Of a stretch of 53,298 nt of DNA, positions 36,055 through 44,795 are shown in pieces. Source of the DNA: Bacillus sp. EB600 (GTDB taxonomy: Bacteria; Bacillota; Bacilli; Bacillales; Cytobacillaceae); NCBI RefSeq assembly GCF_024494385.1, contig NZ_JAEVLT010000031.1, positions 1 to 53,298 of the forward strand, written 5' to 3'. A model generated the notes under the pieces. It had not been told where the DNA came from. It searched no databases and saw only the letters and a program-made list of their open reading frames with translations. The stretch's first letter is position 1. Each line of letters starts with the position of its first letter. The translations under genes were made by a program, and so were the position numbers.

Positions 36055-36214
36055 ACAAATTAAATTTATCAATATTATACTAATTACCATTAGCATCCCG
36101 TAAACAAAGTCAAAAAATTCAGTTATCTAATTTTCATCATTTTGTTCCAAAGGATCAAAACTCTAAATAAAGGAGATATGGCTTATCAACGAAAATAAGT
36201 TAGTTTTACGAGCT

Positions 36215-37200
36215 AGGCTTTTCTTCTAACCTTCGTAACAAAAGTATGCAGGCTTCCATACGGCTTCCTTTAGCTAGCGAACGATACGAAGTAAAGATTT
36301 CTTGCTTTTCGTCTCTAGCTGAAAAAGGACATTCAAACAAAGGAAATGAGTGTTAAGTATATTTGATTTTGAATCGTTGTTTTGCTCACCATAAAAATGT
36401 TTGATTTCTACATGCTGTTTTAGCCATTTAAAAAATAGTTCAATGCTTCAACTTGACCGATAAATTTTACCGATTTCTTCGTCACTCAAAACAAATCGGT
36501 TTGTGATTAACTGAAGGTTCTTCCCTTTAGAATCAATCACTTCAAGAAGAAGAAAGCCATTTTTTAGTTCGATTTTGTGTTGTAACTATGTAAACCATTT
36601 TAATAGATATGACTGGATAATTTTCAGGAAGTGAATAGGATTCTACTTCTCTATTGAATACGTTTCTCTTTAGTCTAGTAAAAAAAAGAATTATTTATCG
36701 TCTGTCAGTCGATCCTAAACGTCCATAGTCAACATATTCACGGTCAAACACATACATGCCTCTTGATCATCCACAAGGACTTTAAGTTGATTTCTAGCAT
36801 GTTCTTTTGCGTTTGTTATCACTGCCTTTTCGGGATAAACACCATGAAAACAACTCGTAAGTGTGGTTTTACCTCAGATTGTGTTTTTCCGGATTTTGCT
36901 CATTTTATTTCGTTACATTTAGTGGAAGTGTACTTGAATCAATGATTTCAAAGGCATATTCTTTCCATTCTTGTAATGAAATCCTTAGTTTTACAGTCAA
37001 GGACCAAAAACAGATTAGAAAGAATTGCTGAGTTGATTTCATTGTTCTTTCGCGATATTTGTTAAGACACTAATGGATTCAAATCCATGTGCTTTTTTGG
37101 GAATCTTCATCCAGTAGTATGTCACTAATTGTTTTAGTTCTTCAACTTAATATTGAAATACGCATTTATCAAATGATGAAATTAGTGTGTTCATGTCCAT
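36215..37200 (-). pseudogene. Decayed IS4-family transposase
   Basis: Minus-strand fragments starting MDMNTLISSFDKCVFQY at 37200 and passing through VYPEKAVITNAKEHARNQLK (about 36840), LLEVIDSKGKNLQLITNRFV, LSDEEIGKIYRSS and IELFFKWLKQHVEIKHFYG (about 36400), then LFQLETKSKKSLLRIVR. The YRxxWxIELFFKWLKQH region is the IS4 catalytic-Glu motif. Interrupted by many stops and frame changes. Confidence 0.75.
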
Positions 37201-37435
37201 ATCGGTTATCCTCTACTATTGGATTTGGACAGGAACCAGCTGTACTTCCATTGTAAAGGATTTTTTGTTGCAGGAAGGGAAGATATGACTTTTGAAGGTT
37301 ATCGGCATTTTGAATCATTAGATTTAATTAATGAAACGCTGGTGAAGATAGGTAAATTAACAGTTTAAGAACATTTTTATAGAGTGGAACTATTGTTGCT
37401 AATGATATAAAAACAATGATAAGGTGGGAACTATA

Positions 37436-38194
37436 TTGAGAAAATCTATTATTGCAGGAAACTGGAAAATGAATAAAACCCTTCAGGAGTCTATAAACTT
37501 TTTATTAGAGATATCAAATAGGGTGCCAGCTGATGAAAAAATAGATGCTGTCATTTGTTCTCCATCTTTGTATCTTGACCAATTAGTAAGAGTGTCAAGT
37601 GGGACCAATATAAAAATAGGTGCCCAAAACATGCATTATGAAAAAAACGGAGCATTTACAGGTGAAATTAGCCCTTTTGCGTTGGAGGAAATTGGTGTTT
37701 CATATGTTATTCTTGGTCATTCGGAGCGTCGTCAAATGTTTTCCGAAACAGACGAAAGTATTAATAAAAAAGTCCATGCAGCTTTTGAGTACAATTTAAT
37801 TCCGATCATATGTTGTGGTGAAACATTAGAGCAGCGTGAATGTGGACAGACATACAATATTGTTGGCAATCAAATTAAGCAAGCCCTAAATGGACTTTCT
37901 GAAGAACAAGTGAAACAAACAGTTATTGCCTATGAACCAATTTGGGCCATCGGAACCGGAAAGTCATCCACTACAAAAGATGCAAATGAAGTCTGTGCCC
38001 ATATTCGTTCAGTCGTTGTTTCACAATTCTCTGAAAATGCAGCTGATTCTATTCGTATTCAGTATGGCGGAAGTGTAAAACCTGAAAATGTGGCGGAATT
38101 TATGGCTGAATCTGATATTGATGGCGCTCTTGTAGGCGGAGCAAGTCTAAATCCGAAAAACTTTGTTCAACTATTGGAGGCAGCGGTCAGTTAG
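37436..38194 (+). CDS. tpiA: Triosephosphate isomerase
   Basis: 252 aa, usual length. The TTG at 37436 is taken as start since AAGGTGG lies 8 bases before it and the product then begins LRKSIIAGNWKMNK like other Bacillus enzymes. Interconverts DHAP and glyceraldehyde-3-P. Catalytic residues visible: Lys in GNWKMN, His in ILGHSERR, Glu in YEPIWAIGTGKSS; phosphate loop IQYGGSVKPEN. It stands alone between repeated hxlR genes, so it lies inside a recombinable direct-repeat bracket. No own promoter is evident. Confidence 0.95.
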   Translation: MRKSIIAGNWKMNKTLQESINFLLEISNRVPADEKIDAVICSPSLYLDQLVRVSSGTNIKIGAQNMHYEKNGAFTGEISPFALEEIGVSYVILGHSERRQMFSETDESINKKVHAAFEYNLIPIICCGETLEQRECGQTYNIVGNQIKQALNGLSEEQVKQTVIAYEPIWAIGTGKSSTTKDANEVCAHIRSVVVSQFSENAADSIRIQYGGSVKPENVAEFMAESDIDGALVGGASLNPKNFVQLLEAAVS

Positions 38195-38249
38195 ATAATT
38201 CGACGAATAACAACAAGAGTTTCATATTTTCCATTTTATCTAATAAGGA

Positions 38250-38365
38250 TCATTTGCTTTTGCATTTAATTGATAAAGATCACAAGCTATCAATTGCTAA
38301 AAGCAGGTGCTGATATGATTTATGTTCATTCGGAGTTAACTGAAGGTCATAAAGACATATTATAA
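38250..38365 (+). pseudogene. Possible ribulose-phosphate 3-epimerase relic
   Basis: LHLIDKDHKLSIAK followed, after a frame slip, by LLKAGADMIYVHSELTEGHK DIL. Ribulose-phosphate 3-epimerase has DVHLM...AFAxAGADxIxVHxE at the matching place. Only about 35 residues survive; identification is tentative. The stretch 38366-38735 holds further debris (GHIEAKANIILKEAG) and no gene. Confidence 0.35.
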
Positions 38366-38742
38366 AGACGATTTCATGAATAGGAAAATCAAAACTTGCA
38401 TCTTTGGAAATAAGAAATATGTACTTTGGACATATAGAAGCAAAAGCGAATATCATTTTAAAAGAAGCAGGAACCGAGTGTTGCTTCTTGCCTCTATTTT
38501 TTGTGTAGTAAAAAATTGCCTTGTCACCACCTGATTATGAACTGACACTCTTCGCCAAACTCCGGGTTGAGTCTTTGAACACATTAATATGAAACGTTCG
38601 TTACACTTTTTAATTATATGATATATTTTCCCATCTTTCTTTCAAAAGAATGGCGGAACGTTTTGAGCTTCTCGTACGAGTATATACCCCTCTTGGTAAT
38701 ATACGGGAATATCCTTCACTGGTCTGAAAATCAGCAAATTCC

Positions 38743-38783
38743 AAATCTGCTAGCCAATGATAGAATCACTGGCTAGCAGATTT
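38743..38783 (-). terminator. Terminator of hxlR-2
   Basis: Same 14-bp stem (AAATCTGCTAGCCA / TGGCTAGCAGATTT) as after hxlR-1, with a 13-base loop. It shows the duplicated segment included the terminator. Confidence 0.65.
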
Positions 38784-38876
38784 ATGATAGTCTCTAAGAA
38801 TTCTACTTGATATTCTTCATATAAACAGTTCACAAATATGAGCAAATGCAGATGAGAACACTCACATTTTACGTCC

Positions 38877-39239
38877 TTAAAGAGATAAAGTTTTCTCTAT
38901 TTGGTTTTTCAAGATTGTTTCCATATATTCTTTTCCCCATTCATGCATAGATTCTAGTATAGGCATAAGACTTTCTCCTCTTTTAGTCAGTGAATATTCC
39001 ACTTTCGGAGGAACGACGGGATAAATTTCACGGTAAACTATTAGGTCTTCTTCAAGCTCACGTAACTGGCTAACGAGCATTCGATGCGTAATTTCTGGTA
39101 TCATAGAATTTAATTCACCAAACCGCTTAGTTCCCTCTTTCCCCAGATGCCACATAATTAGCATCTTCCATTTACCGCCAATAATAGATAGTGTTAATTC
39201 CTTCTCACAGTTAAAGGTCTTCTCACATAAATGTCCCAT
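38877..39239 (-). CDS. hxlR: HxlR-family regulator, copy 2
   Basis: 120 aa, differing from copy 1 at few positions (LNSMIPEI for LKSMIPEI; ending KTLSL for KTISL). The same winged helix and Cys5/Cys11 are present. Its leader has diverged: only AAAGTGTATTTT remains where copies 1 and 3 have the two operator boxes, and the ribosome site is GGGGGAAACCAG-like rather than AAGGAGG. It is therefore probably expressed differently or read through from copy 3, 155 bp upstream on the same strand. Confidence 0.85.
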   Translation of the reverse strand: MGHLCEKTFNCEKELTLSIIGGKWKMLIMWHLGKEGTKRFGELNSMIPEITHRMLVSQLRELEEDLIVYREIYPVVPPKVEYSLTKRGESLMPILESMHEWGKEYMETILKNQIEKTLSL

Positions 39240-39394
39240 CTGGTTTCCCCCTTAATTTACTTACCTAAATAATCTGAATTAAAGTGTATTTTCCCACTAT
39301 TTTCCAAAAATGGTGTACCCTCCTTGATATTCTTCAAATAAGACAGTTCACATTTATGCATAAAAACAGATGAAAGCACTTACATTTTCGTATC

Positions 39395-39757
39395 TTAAAG
39401 AGATATAGTTTTCTCTATTTGGTTTTTCAAGATTGTTTCCATATATTCTTTTCCCCATTCATGCATAGATTCTAGTATAGGCATAAGACTTTCTCCTCTT
39501 TTAGTCAGTGAATATTCCACTTTCGGAGGAACGACGGGATAAATTTCACGGTAAACTATTAGGTCTTCTTCAAGCTCACGTAACTGGCTAACGAGCATTC
39601 GATGCGTAATTTCTGGTATCATAGATTTTAATTCACCAAACCGCTTAGTTCCCTCTTTCCCCAGATGCCACATAATTAGCATCTTCCATTTACCGCCAAT
39701 AATAGATAGTGTTAATTCCTTCTCACAATTAAAGGTTTTCTCACACAAATGTCCCAT
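39395..39757 (-). CDS. hxlR: HxlR-family regulator, copy 3, divergent from zwf
   Basis: 120 aa, same protein as copy 1. ATG at 39757 after AAGGAGGATACCAG. It is transcribed away from zwf, and the 198 bp between them carry both operator boxes and a promoter pointing to zwf. Divergent regulator-target placement is the standard HxlR arrangement, making zwf-gapB the likely target. Probably senses formaldehyde or a related electrophile through its cysteines (family knowledge, not shown here). Confidence 0.88.
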   Translation of the reverse strand: MGHLCEKTFNCEKELTLSIIGGKWKMLIMWHLGKEGTKRFGELKSMIPEITHRMLVSQLRELEEDLIVYREIYPVVPPKVEYSLTKRGESLMPILESMHEWGKEYMETILKNQIEKTISL

Positions 39758-39799
39758 CTGGTATCCTCCTTGACAAACTAGTCTGAATAATCTGAAATG

Positions 39800-39868
39800 A
39801 GGTGTACTTTTATATACTATATAACAAAAAAGTGCGTACTTACAAATTAAATTTATCAATATTATACT
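39800..39868 (+). promoter_or_regulatory. HxlR operator and promoter of zwf-gapB
   Basis: Operator boxes AGGTGTACTT (39800-39809) and AAGTGCGTACTT (39830-39841). A promoter TTACAA (39840-39845), 17-bp spacer, TATACT (39863-39868) overlaps the second box by two bases. Position at the edge of -35 suits activation by a bound regulator. Confidence 0.7.
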
Positions 39869-39955
39869 AATTTCATAACTAACGTAAGAAATGTCTAGCC
39901 GGAAAACAATAATTTGTAAATAAAATGTTTTACATAAAAGTCAGGAGGGGAAAGC

Positions 39956-41488
39956 ATGGGTGGTGTGACCGTTCCGCGGGATATTAATTTAGACGAAAAT
40001 GATGTCAATGTTTTAAAGCCATTGGATTTAGATTCGTTGACTTTTGTTTTGTTTGGAGCAACTGGGGATTTGGCTAAAAGGAAGATCTTTCCTTCCTTGT
40101 TTAATTTATTTTTGGATGAAAAAATGCCTAATTCATTTACGATTATTGGTTTAGGTAGAAGGAATTGGTCTGATGATATATTTCAAACACATGTAGAAAA
40201 ATCATTACAAGCATTTTCAAGACGGTTTAAAAATGGTGACGCTTCCAAAATAAAAAAGTTTTTAAGTGCATTTCGATATAGTCCTTTGGATGTAACGGAT
40301 AATGATGGGTATAAGCAGTTACTTGGTATGATTCAGAAATGTGAAGAAGAGTTAATTATTCCTGAAAATCGCCTTTTTTATTTATCTGTTGCACCGGAGT
40401 TTTTTGATGTGATTGCTTCTAACATTAAAGAAAGTGGATTGGGGTCGATTAGAGGATGGAAACGTCTTGTAATTGAGAAACCATTCGGACATCATTTGAA
40501 GTCGGCCCAAGAATTAAATGCAAAATTGAGTAAAGCTTTTGAAGAAGACGAAATTTATCTTATTGATCATTATCTAGGAAAACCGATGGTCCAAAATCTG
40601 GAGGCTTTAGAATTTGCAAACCCAATGTTACAAGCTTTATGGAACAACAAACATATATCCAATGTACAAATCACAGCAAGTGAAATTGTTGGTGTGGAAG
40701 AAAGAGCCGGTTATTATGACCGAGTAGGAGCAATTCGTGATATGGTTCAGAATCATATGCTACAACTAGTCATGATGACAGCTATGCATCAACCAACACA
40801 AATAAGCGCAAACGATATTCGATATGAGAAGAGAAAAGTAATGGAATTTCTAAGGCCATTACAGAAGGATGAAGTTGTTAAAAATGTAGTTCGTGGTCAA
40901 TACAAGCAGGGGAATATAAACGGTGAACCAGTTCCATCATACAGGGAAGAACCCGGAATTGAGGCTTCTTCAATGAATGACACATTTATTGCTGCTCGTT
41001 TATGGATAGATGATTCATTTTGGAGTGGAGTTCCTTTCTACATCCGAACAGGAAAAAGAATGAGGGATAAGTCAACAAGGATTGTGATTGAATTTAAAAA
41101 TCCAATAAAAGATTTGTATAGGGAAAAAAATGAAGAAACAGCTCCTAATCTACTAATTATAGAAATTGGTCCCAACGAAGGTGTTTCGATTCAATTTAAT
41201 AGTAAAAATCCATTAAACAATGGAAAAATTGAGCCCATTACAGTGAAATTTTTAGCTAACCAGAAAAATGTACCTGAAGCATATGAACTCCTGTTATCCG
41301 ATGCACTGCGTGGCGATTCCACTTTCTTTGTGCAATGGAAAGAGGTGGAATTATCCTGGAAATGGGCGCAACCTATTTTAGAGGCATTCGAGCATAATAT
41401 TCTTCCCCTGCATTTATATCGCTCAGGATCCATGGGCCCAGATGCATCTGATCAATTATTACAAGAAGATGGATTCAAATGGTGGTAG
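39956..41488 (+). CDS. zwf: Glucose-6-phosphate 1-dehydrogenase
   Basis: 510 aa, some 20 longer than usual Bacillus Zwf because of an N-terminal lead before SLTFVLFGATGDLAKRKIFP. Oxidises glucose-6-P to 6-phosphogluconolactone with NADP. Seen: NADP loop GATGDLAKRK (about 34-43), RLVIEKPFGHH, and active-site IDHYLGKPMVQNL (about 202-214). CAGGAGGGGAAAGC precedes the ATG. gapB follows with 46 bp between. In RuMP organisms Zwf opens the dissimilatory cycle oxidising formaldehyde carbon to CO2. The HxlR-type operator upstream fits that use. Confidence 0.95.
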   Translation: MGGVTVPRDINLDENDVNVLKPLDLDSLTFVLFGATGDLAKRKIFPSLFNLFLDEKMPNSFTIIGLGRRNWSDDIFQTHVEKSLQAFSRRFKNGDASKIKKFLSAFRYSPLDVTDNDGYKQLLGMIQKCEEELIIPENRLFYLSVAPEFFDVIASNIKESGLGSIRGWKRLVIEKPFGHHLKSAQELNAKLSKAFEEDEIYLIDHYLGKPMVQNLEALEFANPMLQALWNNKHISNVQITASEIVGVEERAGYYDRVGAIRDMVQNHMLQLVMMTAMHQPTQISANDIRYEKRKVMEFLRPLQKDEVVKNVVRGQYKQGNINGEPVPSYREEPGIEASSMNDTFIAARLWIDDSFWSGVPFYIRTGKRMRDKSTRIVIEFKNPIKDLYREKNEETAPNLLIIEIGPNEGVSIQFNSKNPLNNGKIEPITVKFLANQKNVPEAYELLLSDALRGDSTFFVQWKEVELSWKWAQPILEAFEHNILPLHLYRSGSMGPDASDQLLQEDGFKWW

Positions 41489-41534
41489 GTATATAACAAT
41501 GTTAGAAAATACACTAAGTTGGGAGGAATCGAGA

Positions 41535-42566
41535 ATGAAGGCAAGAATAGCAATCAATGGCTTTGGGAGAATTGGTAGACTCGTTTTCCGGAAGGCAATT
41601 TTGGATGAGACTCTTGATGTAGTAGCAATCAACGCCAGCTATCCTGCTGAAACATTAGCTCACCTTATAAAATATGATACTATTCACGGTAAGTTCGAGG
41701 GGGATGTGATTCCTGCTGACCAGGCTTTGATAGTAAATGGACACCGTATTCAACTATTAAACAGCAGGGACCCTCAATATCTTCCCTGGGGACAACTTGA
41801 TATAGACATTGTAGTTGAAGCAACTGGGAAGTTTAATTCTAGGGAAAAAGCAGCTCTTCACCTCGAAGCCGGTTCAAAGAAAGTGATTTTAACAGCTCCT
41901 GGGAAAAATGAAGATGTGACCTTAGTTATGGGTGTAAACGAGCATAGTTTAGAAATTGATAAGCATTTTATTATCTCTAATTCTTCATGTACCACGAATT
42001 GCCTTGCACCTGTAGTAAAGGTATTAGATGAACAGTTTGGTATTGAAAATGGTTTAATGACGACAGTTCATTCGTATACAAATGACCAAAAAAATCTTGA
42101 TAATCCACACAAAGATTTACGTCGTGCCCGTGCATGCGGCCAGAGTATCATTCCAACTACCACCGGTGCTGCAAAATCGCTTTCGTTAGTAATGCCGAAA
42201 TTAAAAGGCAAAATACATGGTATTGCCCTTCGTGTCCCCACTCCTAATGTTTCGCTAGTGGATTTGGTTGTTGATCTGAAAAGAGATGTAACGGTTGAAG
42301 ATATCAATAATGCCTTTCGTTTTGCTGCAATGGGCTCTTTAGAGGGGATATTGGAGTACACAATTGAACCGCTTGTCTCAATTGATTTTAATTCAAATTC
42401 CCATTCAGCTATTATTGATGGATTATCTACAATGGTTATCGGAGAAAGAAAAGTTAAGGTCCTAGCATGGTATGACAATGAATGGGGATATTCAAACAGA
42501 GTAGTTGAACTTGTTAGGTTTGTAGCTGAGGAAATGGGAATCATATCACAAATTAAGGTCGGGTAA
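41535..42566 (+). CDS. gapB: GapB-type glyceraldehyde-3-phosphate dehydrogenase
   Basis: 343 aa from the ATG at 41535 after GGGAGGAATCGAGA; the upstream open frame overlaps zwf and is not used. NAD(P) fold INGFGRIGRLVFRK, nucleophile in SNSSCTTNCLAP, base in TTVHSYTNDQ. Residues AINASYPAETLAHLIKYDTI match GapB rather than GapA, which implies preference for NADP and a gluconeogenic or NADPH-making role. Cotranscription with zwf would give two NADP-linked steps under one operator. NADP preference is inferred from the family. Confidence 0.92.
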   Translation: MKARIAINGFGRIGRLVFRKAILDETLDVVAINASYPAETLAHLIKYDTIHGKFEGDVIPADQALIVNGHRIQLLNSRDPQYLPWGQLDIDIVVEATGKFNSREKAALHLEAGSKKVILTAPGKNEDVTLVMGVNEHSLEIDKHFIISNSSCTTNCLAPVVKVLDEQFGIENGLMTTVHSYTNDQKNLDNPHKDLRRARACGQSIIPTTTGAAKSLSLVMPKLKGKIHGIALRVPTPNVSLVDLVVDLKRDVTVEDINNAFRFAAMGSLEGILEYTIEPLVSIDFNSNSHSAIIDGLSTMVIGERKVKVLAWYDNEWGYSNRVVELVRFVAEEMGIISQIKVG

Positions 42567-42594
42567 CTAAAAGGAAATATGTATTTCATCGTCA

Positions 42595-42614
42595 GTCCTT
42601 GCGATAGCAAGGAC
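42595..42614. terminator. Hairpin after gapB
   Basis: Perfect 8-bp stem GTCCTTGC/GCAAGGAC with GATA loop, 28 bp after the gapB stop. No T-run follows, so it may be a processing or weak termination hairpin. Confidence 0.35.
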
Positions 42615-42706
42615 TTGACTTGTAATTACAGAGTAACCAAAGGTTATGTTGTAGATACTTCTTATTTATTAATTTTGCTTGTGGATTTAGTCGTAGAGGG
42701 CTATTA

Positions 42707-42860
42707 CTTGAACAACTCGGCCTAAAGTACCGAGATTCCTAGCGAACCCTAATTCATTTGGCTATCTCCACGGCTCCCGTGGTTAGCAGTACAAATGACT
42801 TTAAAGGTCTCCTGCGAAAGCAAGTTTAATTTTTAATTTTTTTAACCAACTTGGGATAAC
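42707..42860 (-). ncRNA. Omega-RNA (TnpB guide scaffold) with adjacent guide
   Basis: On the minus strand, immediately past the tnpB stop, lie hairpins CCACGG/CCGTGG (42768-42773 with 42777-42782) and CTCGG/CCGAG (42716-42720 with 42730-42734), ending in GTTCAAG. In IS605 elements the RNA runs out of the right end and the next 16-20 nt are the guide, here TAATAGCCCTCTACGACTAA (42706-42687). RNA family assigned by location and structure. Confidence 0.55.
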
Positions 42861-43992
42861 GCTAATTTCAAGATGTTTTTAGAAGCGTTTCTATCGGCAT
42901 TGTCCTTATGTCCGCAAGCAAAACATTCAAAGTCTGCTTGGGTTTTACGATTTTCTTTACCAACATGTCCACACTTTTTGCATGTTTGCGATGTGTATTG
43001 CGGATTGACGGCTACAACCTTTTTACCGTACCACTCGGCTTTATATTCCAACATGTTACGGAAATCAGCCCAAGATACTTCACTAATGGCTTTGGCTAAG
43101 TGGTGATTTTTGACCATATCGGCTACTTTTAAATCTTCAATCGCAATAAAGTCGTGGCTTTTGACCAAATTGGTAGAGATTTTATCTAAGTAGTCTTTTC
43201 GGGCATTGGCAATCTTTTCATGAATCCGTGCCACTTTGATTCGTTGCTTGTTCCAATTGGAACCACCAATGGTCCGTCCTGATAGGATTCGTTGTGCTTT
43301 CGCCAACTTTTCTTCTAAGGCATAGAAACATTTTGAATTTCTTATCGGGTCATCCCCGTTCGAGAGAACGGCAAAGTATTTCAAGCCCATATCAATGCCT
43401 ATACTTTGATTCGTCTTTGGAAGGGGTTCAATATCTACTTCCGTACAAATGGATATATAGTATTTTCCACTTGGGTTGCGCATGATGGTGACAGAGAGGA
43501 TTCTTCCTTCCACTTCACGGCTTTTGGAGAACTTGACCCATCCTTCCTTCGGTAGTTTGATGTAGTTGTCTTTAATGTCAATGTTGTTGTTGACGTATTT
43601 TGTGGTGTAGGATTGGAGTTTGTTTTTCTTTGACTTGAATCGTGGAGCTTCATTTTGTTTTTCATAGTAACGGGAATAAGCGTCGCTCAAGTTTTCAACG
43701 GACTTTTGGAGGGCGATACTATCCGCTTCTTTTAGAAAGGGATAGTGTTCTTTCATTTCCACTAAGGCTTTAATGGACTTGTTTTTATGAAAGAATTCGC
43801 CTTTCCAGTTGTTTGTAGGAAGTTGTCCATTTTGAACCATTTCCTCAACGATGTACCAATAAGCTTCTTTGTCCTTCTGTTTTTCTACAATGAAGTTAAA
43901 CACGAAACGGGCACAACAATGGTTTTATTAAAAAACGTGGTTTGTAATTTGTTCGGGTACAAGCGGAATTTAAAACCTTTATTTTGAATCAT
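42842..43992 (-). pseudogene. tnpB: TnpB nuclease with one N-terminal frameshift
   Basis: From the ATG at 43992 the frame reads MIQNKGFKFRLYPNKLQTTF then FNKTI and leaves frame near 43920. One missing base restores NKTIGCARFVFNF joined to the 353-residue remainder. All catalytic marks are present: RuvC-I Asp in GIDMGLKYFAV, RuvC-II Glu in FIAIEDLKV, zinc ribbon CKKCG...CFACG, RuvC-III Asp in NADRNASKNI. In the family TnpB cuts DNA guided by the omega-RNA. The slip removes about the first 25 residues, so activity is doubtful unless an internal start is used; the damage looks recent. Confidence 0.85.
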
Positions 43993-44045
43993 GGCATGAC
44001 ACCTTCTTTTTGTTCCGTTTATAGTATGATTATATCATCGAACAT

Positions 44046-44298
44046 ATGTTTTTTAAGGGAAAAGATGACAAAAATTAAAACTGTATCTGCTGTACCACAT
44101 GAATCAATTCACGGGTGTTAGCCGACACATTTCATAAAATAATTAGCCTATCAAATCTATTGACTGGTACCGTTGATAAATACGTATTAGTAACTCAATG
44201 CAGGAGCCTTTAGATAAAGATTACATATGGGTGTTATAGAATTAAAATGAGCTCATATATTGGGCCTACTTTTTTTGAGCAAGGAGTCAGTCTACTTT
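44046..44298. other. Spacer without recognised gene
   Basis: A very short frame (MTKIKTVSAVPHESIHGC) starts at about 44065. Nothing else was recognised. Confidence 0.3.
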
Positions 44299-44624
44299 GA
44301 TGTATTCATTTTTTATCATCATATGGTTTTTCCCCCAATCATACATAGATTCGAGAATATGCATTTCTACATTTAACGGTTAATGAATATTCCACCTTAT
44401 AAGAGCAAGATAGACTTCACAATGGACAATGAGGTCTTCTTCGGGCTCTCGCAATTGATTAATAAGCCTACTTTTGGCCTTACTCGGCATGAGGGACTTT
44501 AGTTCATTAAATCGCTTGTTTCTCTTTTTACCTAGATACCATAATATTTGCGTTTTTCATTTGTTACCAATGACAAAAAGTATCAATCCCTTTTGACAGA
44601 TAAACGTTTATCAATATGTACCAT
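44299..44624 (-). pseudogene. Decayed fourth hxlR copy
   Basis: Matches the intact regulators piecewise: YLGKKRNKRFNELKSLMPSK, LINQLREPEEDLIVHCEVYL, KVEYSLTV and a C-terminal SRIYV...GEKPYDD stretch. It is full of stops and frame changes and has lost the start region identity (MVHIDKR). It lies divergently from glpX exactly as hxlR-3 lies from zwf. More diverged than copies 1-3, so it is an older duplicate. Confidence 0.8.
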
Positions 44625-44679
44625 CGTTTATCCCCCAGATCTTAATTGTTAGTATATTTTTAGATACTATATGATATTA

Positions 44680-44718
44680 AAGTGCGTACTTACATATTGG
44701 TATTACACAATTTATAAT
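44680..44718 (+). promoter_or_regulatory. HxlR operator and promoter of glpX-fba-tkt
   Basis: AAGTGCGTACTT (44680-44691) is identical to the box at zwf; the upstream partner is decayed (AGTATATTTT near 44651). The promoter TTACAT (44690-44695), 17 bp, TATAAT (44713-44718) overlaps the box in the same register as at zwf. The operator is kept although its local regulator gene is dead, suggesting control in trans by the other copies. Confidence 0.7.
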
Positions 44719-44795
44719 TATAACTGTAGAGATGATAACAACTATACAAGATACTATTGCTTGTATAAATGAAAATTAAAATAGGAGGTGATGAT

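Larger units (their letters stand above)
42707..44045 (-). mobile_element. IS605-type element with tnpB only
   Basis: The right end lies at about 42707, where GTTCAAG (minus strand) closes the scaffold. The left end is near 44045, after the short hairpin ATGAT/ATCAT before tnpB. There is no tnpA, so it is non-autonomous (IS1341-like). It sits between gapB and the dead hxlR beside glpX. The left boundary is approximate. Confidence 0.6.
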
